A stretch of 5,985 nt of DNA from Nitrospirota bacterium (GCA_013152195.1 JAADGU010000124.1:1-5985); one strand, 5' to 3'. Shown: positions 1 to 5,239, counted from the stretch's first letter. Translations and numbers: made by a program. Notes: a model not told the origin generated them from the sequence alone.

Positions 1-1
1 C

Positions 2-77
2 TGGTGAGCCGCCCGGGGTTCGAACCCGGCACACCCGCCTTAAAAGGGCGGTGCTCTTCCGACTGAGCTAGCGGCCC
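2..77 (-). tRNA. tRNA-Lys (anticodon UUU)
   Basis: Read on the minus strand, this folds as a complete 76-nt cloverleaf. The 7-bp acceptor stem (GGGCCGC with GCGGCTC) has one G-U pair. The D-arm is GCTC/GAGC, the 5-bp anticodon stem is CCGCC/GGCGG, and the T-arm is CCGGG-TTCGAAC-CCCGG. The anticodon loop CTTTTAA places TTT at positions 34-36, so it decodes lysine AAA and, by wobble, AAG. The discriminator is A and the 3' CCA is encoded in the DNA (positions 4-2), so CCA addition is not needed for maturation. It is transcribed away from the tol genes and its 3' end lies at the window edge. tRNA 3' ends are common integration sites, but any such element would lie left of position 1 and cannot be judged here. 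Confidence 0.97.
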
Positions 78-93
78 TGACCTAAAGTCTTAT

Positions 94-123
94 AGAATAC
101 TAATAATTAGACTGTTCTGTCAA
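94..123 (-). promoter_or_regulatory. Sigma-70-type promoter of tRNA-Lys
   Basis: On the minus strand a perfect -35 hexamer TTGACA (123-118) is followed after 18 bases by a -10-like TATTCT (99-94), which matches four of six consensus bases. Transcription would start near 87, about 10 bases before the mature tRNA 5' end at 77, leaving a short leader for RNase P. The strong -35 and the short leader fit a stable-RNA promoter. An alternative -10, TAGTAT (102-97), would give a 15-base spacer and is less likely. Confidence 0.6.
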
Positions 124-199
124 TCCGCCGTTTTTTTCTGTCCTGTCTTTTTCAGTCACGAACAGGGGTTTTCCGGCTACTACCATAAAGAGATAAAAA

Positions 200-208
200 T
201 GTTATAAT
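200..208 (+). promoter_or_regulatory. Extended -10 promoter of the tol operon
   Basis: The sequence TGTTATAAT is a perfect extended -10 element (TGN followed by TATAAT at 203-208). No good -35 is visible at the expected distance; the bases near 180-185 (CTACCA) match poorly. This is typical of extended -10 promoters, which depend less on the -35. The predicted start near 215 gives a leader of about 33 bases before the tolR ATG. The surrounding AT-rich stretch (about 185-220) contrasts with the neighbouring genes. The rest of the 78-247 gap holds a run of seven T (131-137) without a convincing hairpin, and no other gene. Confidence 0.65.
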
Positions 209-247
209 TATCTGTAAAACTCCAAAAGACAGGATATACGTGATTCT

Positions 248-661
248 ATGCGAAGTGAACTGAAGAGAAACAGGAACCGGAGTGTGATGAGTGAGATAAA
301 CGTTACACCCTTTGTGGATGTAATGCTTGTTCTTTTGATCATATTTATGGTGACAGCCCCGCTTATGAAGCAGGGGCTTGATGTGGACCTCCCAAAGGCG
401 GGGGGAAAGGCGCTGCCGGCCCAGGAAAGGATAACGGTTACGCTTAAGAAGGACGGCAAGCTTTATTTAAATAACAAGGCGGTCTCAATCCAGGAGATGA
501 GTAGAAAGCTGAAGGCCATCAGCAAGCTGAATCCTACCCTCTATCTCAAGGCAGACAGGCGTGTTTCCTATGGCAAGGTTATGAAGGTGATGGCCAGGAT
601 AAAGGATGCCGGGATTGAAAAAGTCGGCTTGATAACAGAGCCGCGGGCAAGGGTCAGATGA
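248..661 (+). CDS. tolR: TolR/ExbD-family proton-channel subunit
   Basis: This is a 137-aa ExbD/TolR protein, close in length to E. coli TolR (142 aa). The short basic cytoplasmic N-terminus (residues 1-15) leads to the family signature SEINVTPFVDVMLVLLIIF and a single transmembrane helix at about 23-43. Asp24 sits where the proton-path Asp23 of E. coli TolR lies. Residues 45-137 are the periplasmic domain and include the ExbD-typical LYLKADRRVSYGKV segment. With TolQ it should use the proton motive force to drive TolA. The name TolR rather than ExbD rests on the following tolA-tolB-pal-cpoB order, since sequence alone does not separate them well. ATG 248 gives 14 residues before SEIN, matching the 13 of E. 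coli TolR. Its AGGA (231-234) is rather far away at 13 bases, and ATG 287 is the main alternative start. No tolQ lies upstream. The gene ends in a 4-base ATGA overlap with the next one. Confidence 0.93.
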   Translation: MRSELKRNRNRSVMSEINVTPFVDVMLVLLIIFMVTAPLMKQGLDVDLPKAGGKALPAQERITVTLKKDGKLYLNNKAVSIQEMSRKLKAISKLNPTLYLKADRRVSYGKVMKVMARIKDAGIEKVGLITEPRARVR

Positions 662-1404
662 GAGAGCCTTCCCTGAAAGAGACGGCCGTCCTGTCTCTCA
701 TCCTGCATGCCCTTGTCTTCTTTACGGCCTTGCTGTTAATAAAAAAGACATCACTTGTCACCCTTCCATCCCCGTATATGGTCAGGCTTGTAAGTCCTGC
801 AAAGGTTACAGCAAAAAAAACAAAGGCCGCGGTCAGTACTGTCAGGACCAGAAAGAAGGTAAAGGTAAAGACAAAAACAGAGGCAAAGGTAAAGACTGTC
901 AAAAAAAGCCGGCCAGCCAGGGTGGCGAAGAAGTCAGTGCCGGTAAAGAAAACGCCCCCGCCTTCTGAAGGCGTGACACTTGAGGAGAGGATTGCCGCCA
1001 TTAGGGCAAAGAAACGGATAAGGACGGTTGTTGCACTCAGAAAAACCGTGCTGTCAGTCAAAAAAGAACAGAAGCCAAAGGACGTTCAACCACCTGCAGG
1101 GGATGAGGCTGCCACGTCTGAGGGCACGCCGGGTGGAGGAGAGTCTTTAATGGCAGGTTACTATTCACTTGTGCAGGAGAGGGTCTGGAGTGAGTGGGTC
1201 TTCCCGGAGTTCAGGACAGGAAAGGGGCTTGAGGCAGTGGTTAACATAAAGATTTACAGGAATGGCAGGGTGAAGATAGAAGGCATAAGGAAGTCGTCAG
1301 GAAATACCCTTTTTGACCGCTCTGTGCTTAGGGCCATTGCCAAGGCTTCACCCCTTCCACCCCCCCCGTATGAGCTCGAAATTGCAGTCAGGTTTACCCC
1401 ATGA
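658..1404 (+). CDS. tolA: TolA/TonB-like energy-transducing protein
   Basis: This is a 248-aa protein anchored in the inner membrane and reaching across the periplasm. One transmembrane helix (about residues 10-28) contains Ser13 and His17, the S-x3-H pattern of TolA and TonB anchors that contacts the TolQ/ExbB-type motor. A Lys/Val/Thr-rich region (about 45-143) follows, with a Pro-Pro-Pro break near 100-102 and a Gly-rich hinge near 157-161. Residues about 165-248 form a TonB/TolA C-terminal domain: YYSLVQERVWSEW, then an NIKIYRNGRV strand, an SVLRAIAKASPLPPPP segment, and a final EIAVRF strand. Position between tolR and tolB argues for the TolA role (binding TolB/Pal), although by sequence the C-domain is generic TonB_C. 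It is much shorter than E. coli TolA (421 aa) and lacks its long Ala/Lys/Glu helix. AAGGG (649-653) serves as the ribosome-binding site. The stop overlaps the tolB start (ATGA). Confidence 0.87.
   Translation: MREPSLKETAVLSLILHALVFFTALLLIKKTSLVTLPSPYMVRLVSPAKVTAKKTKAAVSTVRTRKKVKVKTKTEAKVKTVKKSRPARVAKKSVPVKKTPPPSEGVTLEERIAAIRAKKRIRTVVALRKTVLSVKKEQKPKDVQPPAGDEAATSEGTPGGGESLMAGYYSLVQERVWSEWVFPEFRTGKGLEAVVNIKIYRNGRVKIEGIRKSSGNTLFDRSVLRAIAKASPLPPPPYELEIAVRFTP
861..896 (+). repeat. 12-bp direct repeat in the TolA basic linker
   Basis: AAAGGTAAAGAC occurs at 861-872 and again exactly at 885-896, an offset of 24 bases or eight codons, so the frame is preserved. It encodes the repeated K-V-K-T pieces of the polybasic linker (residues about 68-81). 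This looks like a small in-frame duplication that lengthened the linker. Confidence 0.7.
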
Positions 1405-2711
1405 ACGCAGTAAGGAGCAGACATGCGGTATACAGCAGGCTGTTGCCCGTTATCTTGCTTGCTGCCTTCTGCCTTCTGCCTCTTTTTATGCATACCCCTG
1501 CAGAGGCAAGGGTCTATATCGATATCACCTCTCCGGGCTTCAGGCAGATTCCGATTGCAATTTACAGGCTTTCAGGTGCTCCGGCAGGCGCTGAGATTTC
1601 AGGCATTATAAAGGATGACCTGCAGTTCTCCGGTGTGTTTTCATATGTTGACAGGGCTGCATACATAGAGACTTCCCTGCCTGTTTTTGACCCGCAGAAC
1701 TGGTCTCCCCTTGGTGTTGAAATCGTGGTTAAGGGCTCTGTGACCATGGATGGCGACCAGGTATCGGCAACGATCTATCTTTATGATGTGGTTGAGGGAA
1801 AGAGGGTTTTTCAGAAAGAGTACAGGTCTGTCAGAAAGCACCTCAGACCACTTGCCCATACGATCTCAAATGATATTTATAAGGCTGTAACAGGTGAGGA
1901 CGGGGTTTTCAGGTCAAAAATCGCCTTTATAGGACAAAAGGGCGGGAAGAAAAGCATTTATATTGCGGACTGGGATGGCAGGAGGTTAAAGAATACAGGT
2001 GTCGGTGGCGACCTGATACTTGCGCCTCACTGGTCCAGTGATGGCAGGAGGCTCATATATTCAGCTGCAAGGGGCAGGCAATGGTTTATTTTCCTCCTGG
2101 ACTTTAATGAGAAGAAGGAGAGGCTCCTGGTGCGCTCTGCGGGGACCAATATCGCCGGTGATTTTTTGCCGGATGGCAGTGGTTTTCTCTTCTCTTCATC
2201 AAAGGCCGGAACTCCGGATATTTACCTGTTTGACCTCAGGACTTCAAGGCAAAAGAGGTTGACCCGCTGGAGGGGTATAGAGGTTTCACCCTCTGTTTCG
2301 CCTGACGGAAAGCAGGTTGCCTTTGTTTCCGACCACGGAGGGTCTCCCCAGGTTTATATTATGAAGATTGACGGAAGTGACGTAAGAAGGGTCACCTTCA
2401 GCGGCAACTATAACACCTCTCCCGTATGGTCACCCCGGGGGGACAGGATTGCCTACAGTGGCCGTATTTATGGAAAAAACCAGATATTTATTGTCTCCCC
2501 GGATGGTGCAGACCCCCTGCAGCTCACGGACAGGGGCAATAATGAGGAGCCGTCATTTTCTCCTGACGGCAGGTATATCACCTTTACCTCTGACCGCGAC
2601 GGCAGGAAAGGGGTATATATAATGAGGGCAAATGGAGAGGCACAGAAGAGGATAACAGCTAAAGACATAAGGGCCTTTGGCCCGAGATGGTCGCCCAAAA
2701 AAAACTTTTAG
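1401..2711 (+). CDS. tolB: Tol-Pal system beta-propeller protein TolB
   Basis: This is a full-length TolB (436 aa; E. coli 430 aa), a periplasmic protein linking TolA and Pal. Residues 1-36 form a Sec signal peptide with Arg residues, a hydrophobic core (14-30) and a likely cleavage after AEA36. The mature N-terminus (RVYIDI) corresponds to the TolA-binding TolB box. Residues about 37-165 are the alpha/beta D2 domain. From about 170 to 435 comes the six-bladed propeller, visible as repeated W/S-S-P-D-G blade motifs: HWSSDGRR (210-217), FLPDGSG (255-261), SVSPDGKQ (298-305), VWSPRGDR (342-349), SFSPDGRY (385-392) and the closing RWSP (429-432). The start codon overlaps the tolA stop (ATGA) and has only a weak upstream AGG, so translation probably depends on termination at tolA. 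The C-terminal codons include an A8 run just before the stop. Confidence 0.97.
   Translation: MNAVRSRHAVYSRLLPVILLAAFCLLPLFMHTPAEARVYIDITSPGFRQIPIAIYRLSGAPAGAEISGIIKDDLQFSGVFSYVDRAAYIETSLPVFDPQNWSPLGVEIVVKGSVTMDGDQVSATIYLYDVVEGKRVFQKEYRSVRKHLRPLAHTISNDIYKAVTGEDGVFRSKIAFIGQKGGKKSIYIADWDGRRLKNTGVGGDLILAPHWSSDGRRLIYSAARGRQWFIFLLDFNEKKERLLVRSAGTNIAGDFLPDGSGFLFSSSKAGTPDIYLFDLRTSRQKRLTRWRGIEVSPSVSPDGKQVAFVSDHGGSPQVYIMKIDGSDVRRVTFSGNYNTSPVWSPRGDRIAYSGRIYGKNQIFIVSPDGADPLQLTDRGNNEEPSFSPDGRYITFTSDRDGRKGVYIMRANGEAQKRITAKDIRAFGPRWSPKKNF
1463..1481 (+). repeat. Heptamer tandem repeat in the TolB signal-peptide coding region
   Basis: The 7-base unit TGCCTTC occurs twice in exact tandem (1463-1476) followed by a partial third copy TGCCT (1477-1481). 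It lies in the codons for the hydrophobic core of the TolB signal peptide. The unit length is not a multiple of three, so gain or loss of one unit would shift the tolB frame. As written the frame is intact. Confidence 0.6.
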
Positions 2712-2715
2712 GAGG
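2710..2715 (+). promoter_or_regulatory. Shine-Dalgarno of pal, decides the start codon
   Basis: AGGAGG begins with the last two bases of the tolB TAG stop (2709-2711). It lies six bases before ATG 2722 but directly abuts ATG 2716, and an upstream in-frame ATG at 2677 lies inside tolB without a comparable site. The spacing therefore selects ATG 2722. The overlap with the stop codon means that ribosomes finishing tolB expose or reuse this site. Confidence 0.8.
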
Positions 2716-2721
2716 ATGATT

Positions 2722-3300
2722 ATGAGGAGGTTTTTGTTTTTGTTGTTGGTTGTTGGTCTGACTTTTTCCTGTGCACAGAGAAAGGTTACCACATCAGAGC
2801 CGGGAAAGGTGATTCCTTCAGAGGAAGTAAAGGCAGAGCAGCCCCAAGAGGAGACACCCGCCATTGTGGGGGAGCAGGATATCTCAAATATTGAGACCAC
2901 GGAAATCAAGGAAGCCCCTGTGGCTATGAAGGTCTCTGAAGAAGAGAAAAAGAACGTTTTGAGGGATATATACTTTGACTTTGACAGGTATGACGTTAAG
3001 GCTGAGGACAAGCCGGTCCTTCGTGCCGTTGCCGACTGGATGCTTGAAAACCCTGATGTAAAGCTGGTGATAGAAGGTCATTGCGATGAGAGGGGTACAA
3101 GTGAGTACAACCTCGGACTTGGCGACAGAAGGGCAAAGTCAACCAAGGACTACCTTATAACCCTTGGTGTTCCTGCAGACAGGCTGCAGACCGTCAGTTA
3201 CGGCGAGGAAAAGCCGCTCTGTTCTGAAAGCACTGAGGAGTGCTGGGCAAAGAACAGGAGGGCACACTTTGTAGTACTAAAACAGGAGGCAGCTAAATGA
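2722..3300 (+). CDS. pal: Peptidoglycan-associated lipoprotein Pal
   Basis: With the start at ATG 2722 this is a 192-aa outer-membrane lipoprotein. Residues 1-16 form a hydrophobic signal (MRRFLFLLLVVGLTFS) ending at Cys17, the likely lipidated residue. The lipobox is unusual (Thr-Phe-Ser-Cys, without Leu at -3). Ala at +2 fits outer-membrane sorting rather than retention. A low-complexity Glu/Lys/Pro linker runs to about residue 75. The OmpA-like peptidoglycan-binding domain spans about 82-187: IYFDFDRYDVK, IEGHCDERGTSEYNLGLGDRRA (the Asp and Arg that grip diaminopimelate in this family), SYGEEKP, then CSESTEECWAKNRRAHF. Cys121, Cys167 and Cys174 are in the mature protein, a pattern I associate with non-enteric Pal proteins. 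Pal binds TolB and the cell wall and recruits the outer membrane during constriction. Upstream in-frame ATGs at 2677 and 2716 are disfavoured by the ribosome-binding-site position. Confidence 0.95.
   Translation: MRRFLFLLLVVGLTFSCAQRKVTTSEPGKVIPSEEVKAEQPQEETPAIVGEQDISNIETTEIKEAPVAMKVSEEEKKNVLRDIYFDFDRYDVKAEDKPVLRAVADWMLENPDVKLVIEGHCDERGTSEYNLGLGDRRAKSTKDYLITLGVPADRLQTVSYGEEKPLCSESTEECWAKNRRAHFVVLKQEAAK
3284..3289 (+). promoter_or_regulatory. Shine-Dalgarno of cpoB inside the end of pal
   Basis: AGGAGG within the last codons of pal lies seven bases before ATG 3297, which itself overlaps the pal stop (ATGA). This supports the most upstream start of cpoB, despite the unusually long n-region that it gives the signal peptide. 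Confidence 0.75.
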
Positions 3301-4241
3301 GAAGGGGTCTTCGTGCAGGGGGGAGGTTGATTAACCGGCTCTGCCCGGCCTTGCGCAGTGCTGCCATCCTGAAGCTCTGCGGAGTGGTCCTTCTCTTGTC
3401 CGGTTGTATAACCGGCGGTAATTTCGAGTCTCTCCGCAGTGATGTAAACCAGCTGAAACGGGAGGTCTATGCCCAGAAGCGGGAGGTTACAGGACTCAAG
3501 AAAGGGCTTGGCAGTCTTGAGGGGAAGACCGCAAAGGTAGTAACCAAGGAGACCCTTGAGGCCATAAGAAACAGTCAGGAGATGATTTACGATCAATTAA
3601 CCGGGTTGAACAGGGATATACAGCTTCTGCAGGGCAAGTTTGACGAGAAGAACTATGCTGTGGAGACGGCACTGTCAGAGAACAAGGCCGAGATGACCGA
3701 GCTGAAGACCAGGGTTGAGGAGATGGCAGGTGAGGTTAAGCAATTGATGGCAAGGGTGCAGGTGCTGGAGCAAAAGGTTGATGCCCTGTCAAAGGGGCCG
3801 ATTGTTGAGAAGAAAGCAGAGAAGAAAAAAGCCCCTGTTGTTACTGAAGAAGGTATTTACCAGCAGGCCTTAAAGACATTCCGTGACGGGAAATACAAGG
3901 AAGCAAGAAAAGAGTTTGAGGGTTTCCTCAGGAGATACCCTGATTCGGATCTTTCGGACAATGCTCAGTTCTGGATTGCCGAGTCGTATTACAAGGAGGG
4001 GCTTTACGAGGATGCCATCCTTGCCTATGAAACCCTGATAAGGAAGTTCCCGAAGAGTGATAAAGTCCCCGGGGCAATGTTGAAGCAGGCATATTCTTTT
4101 CAGGAATTAGGCGACAAGAATACTACAAAAGTTATCCTCTCGACACTGAAGGAGAGGTTCCCGAAGTCAAAAGAGGCGGAGCTTGCTGAAAAGAAGCTGC
4201 AGGCACTCGGCAAGGATGCTCAACAGAAGAAGACCCCCTGA
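3297..4241 (+). CDS. cpoB: Tol-Pal system protein CpoB/YbgF, predicted lipoprotein
   Basis: This is a 314-aa protein of the YbgF/CpoB family (E. coli 263 aa), which coordinates Tol-Pal with peptidoglycan synthesis at division. Residues 1-36 form a signal with a long Arg-rich n-region, a hydrophobic core (about 24-35) and a canonical lipobox L34-S-G-C37. Lipidation is thus predicted, whereas E. coli CpoB is a soluble periplasmic protein. Residues about 43-165 are a heptad-like coiled coil (NQLKREV, MTELKTRVEEMAGEVKQL, VQVLEQKV), longer than in the E. coli protein. A Lys/Glu-rich hinge (168-180) precedes three TPR-like units at about 185-218, 222-255 and 259-292, with the FPKS/YPDS turns typical of the family. 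The start is fixed by a well-placed AGGAGG. The first four bases overlap the pal stop, and moaA follows after 11 bases. Confidence 0.93.
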   Translation: MRRGLRAGGRLINRLCPALRSAAILKLCGVVLLLSGCITGGNFESLRSDVNQLKREVYAQKREVTGLKKGLGSLEGKTAKVVTKETLEAIRNSQEMIYDQLTGLNRDIQLLQGKFDEKNYAVETALSENKAEMTELKTRVEEMAGEVKQLMARVQVLEQKVDALSKGPIVEKKAEKKKAPVVTEEGIYQQALKTFRDGKYKEARKEFEGFLRRYPDSDLSDNAQFWIAESYYKEGLYEDAILAYETLIRKFPKSDKVPGAMLKQAYSFQELGDKNTTKVILSTLKERFPKSKEAELAEKKLQALGKDAQQKKTP

Positions 4242-4245
4242 GGGG
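4235..4245 (+). promoter_or_regulatory. Small hairpin around the cpoB stop codon, overlapping the moaA ribosome-binding site
   Basis: CCCC (4235-4238), TGA (4239-4241), GGGG (4242-4245) is a perfect 4-bp GC stem with the cpoB stop codon as its three-base loop. The right arm forms the AGGGG that lies seven bases before the moaA ATG at 4253. A second AGGA (4247-4250) is only two bases from the ATG. If the stem forms in the mRNA it would mask the better site until a ribosome reaches the stop, coupling moaA to cpoB translation. The structure is visible in the sequence; the role is inferred. No T-run follows, so it is not an intrinsic terminator. Confidence 0.4.
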
Positions 4246-4252
4246 CAGGAAA

Positions 4253-5230
4253 ATGAGCTTATCGGATCGATATCACAGGGTTATCGACTATATGAGGGTT
4301 TCTGTTACCGACAGGTGCAATCTCAGGTGCCTCTACTGTGTGCCCGGTGATAGCGACCCTGTAGTCTACAAGGAGATCCTCTCCTACGAGGAGATAGCAA
4401 GGATTATCTCTGTTGCGGCGGCTCTGGGCGTAAGAAAGATTCGGCTTACAGGTGGTGAGCCTCTTGCCAGAAAGAATGTTCAGTATCTGATTAAGAGGCT
4501 TGCCGGGATGGAGGATATAGAGGATATAAGCCTTACCACAAACGGTCTCCTCCTGATGAGGTATGCGGAGGAGCTTAAAGAAGCAGGCCTGAACAGGGTA
4601 AATGTCAGCCTTGATTCCATACGGCCTGCACGTTACAGGGAAATTACCGGCGGAGGGTCCCTGGAGCAGGTCCTGGGGGGTGTTGAGAGGGCCCATGCAG
4701 CAGGGCTCAGGCCTGTAAAGATAAATGTTGTAGTCATAAGGGGAGTAAATGACGATGAAGTAGAGGACTTTGCCCGCCTTACATTAACCACGCCATACCA
4801 TGTCAGGTTCATTGAGTTTATGCCTGGTTCAAACAATCTGTGGACCAGGGATAAGTGTATTCCGGTTGAGGAGATTAAAGAGAGGATAGAGGCCATAGCG
4901 CCTGTTGCTGCCGTGAAGGAGAGGAGGCATGGGCCGGCAAGGTACTACAGGTTTGCCGGTGCAGAGGGAGTAATCGGTTTTATAAGTGCGGTTTCACACC
5001 ATTTTTGTTCAGACTGTAACCGCCTGCGGCTTACTGCCGACGGGAAGATAAGACCCTGCCTCTTTTCCGGCAGCGCAATTGACCTCAAGAGCGCCATCAG
5101 GATGGGTGCCTCGGATGGAGAGATAGAGAGGCTTTTGAGGCTATCGGTTGCTGTCAAGCCGGAGGGGCATAAGATAAATCAGGGAGTCTGCGGGGATTTT
5201 ATACGGTCAATGTCAAAAATAGGGGGGTAG
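4253..5230 (+). CDS. moaA: GTP 3',8-cyclase MoaA (molybdenum cofactor biosynthesis)
   Basis: This is a 325-aa radical SAM enzyme of usual family length (E. coli 329 aa). With MoaC it turns GTP into cyclic pyranopterin monophosphate, the first step of molybdopterin synthesis in the cytosol. The N-terminal motif C22-x3-C26-x2-C29 (RCNLRCLYC) binds the SAM-cleaving 4Fe-4S cluster. LTGGEPL (about 64-70) is the SAM-contacting GGEP motif. TTNG (about 95-98), NVSLDS and RFIEFMPG follow in the barrel. The second cluster that binds GTP is C252-x2-C255-x13-C269 (CSDCNRLRL...IRPC). The protein ends in Gly-Gly, the conserved C-terminal pair needed for catalysis in this family. All key residues are therefore present. 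No moaC, moaD, moaE or moeA gene is visible nearby. It lies 11 bases after cpoB on the same strand, so cotranscription with tol-pal is likely. Confidence 0.97.
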   Translation: MSLSDRYHRVIDYMRVSVTDRCNLRCLYCVPGDSDPVVYKEILSYEEIARIISVAAALGVRKIRLTGGEPLARKNVQYLIKRLAGMEDIEDISLTTNGLLLMRYAEELKEAGLNRVNVSLDSIRPARYREITGGGSLEQVLGGVERAHAAGLRPVKINVVVIRGVNDDEVEDFARLTLTTPYHVRFIEFMPGSNNLWTRDKCIPVEEIKERIEAIAPVAAVKERRHGPARYYRFAGAEGVIGFISAVSHHFCSDCNRLRLTADGKIRPCLFSGSAIDLKSAIRMGASDGEIERLLRLSVAVKPEGHKINQGVCGDFIRSMSKIGG

Positions 5231-5239
5231 CCGGGGCTG

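Noticed and set aside
131..137. T7 run considered as an intrinsic terminator
   Set aside because: No stable GC-rich hairpin precedes it on the plus strand. The nearby inverted pairs (86-90 with 109-113; 142-146 with 162-166) are only 5 bp with long loops.
654..1061. Minus-strand open frame of 135 codons opposite tolA
   Set aside because: It is the antisense of the lysine-rich linker, which reads as Phe/Thr/Val-rich. There is no ribosome-binding site or family resemblance, and the plus-strand gene explains the region fully.
1360..1367. C8 run near the end of tolA considered as a frameshift or phase-variation site
   Set aside because: The frame reads through it as SPLPPPPYELEIAVRF, which is the expected TonB_C ending. 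It is therefore intact, and nothing suggests an error beyond the homopolymer itself.
248..1404. Reading the first two genes as an ExbD-TonB iron-uptake pair instead of TolR-TolA
   Set aside because: The domains would allow it, but direct overlap with tolB, then pal and cpoB, makes a Tol-Pal role much more likely. No TonB-dependent receptor is nearby.
2553..3011. Minus-strand open frame of 152 codons across the tolB/pal junction
   Set aside because: It runs opposite two well-supported genes, shows no recognisable domain and has no promoter. It is a shadow frame.
4511..4528. Tandem GAGGATATA x2 in moaA
   Set aside because: It encodes Glu-Asp-Ile twice in frame at a loop before the conserved LTTNG segment. 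It is likely chance codon similarity with no structural consequence.
4259..4696. Minus-strand open frame of 145 codons opposite moaA
   Set aside because: It lies entirely within moaA, whose cluster cysteines and motifs are intact, and has no independent support.
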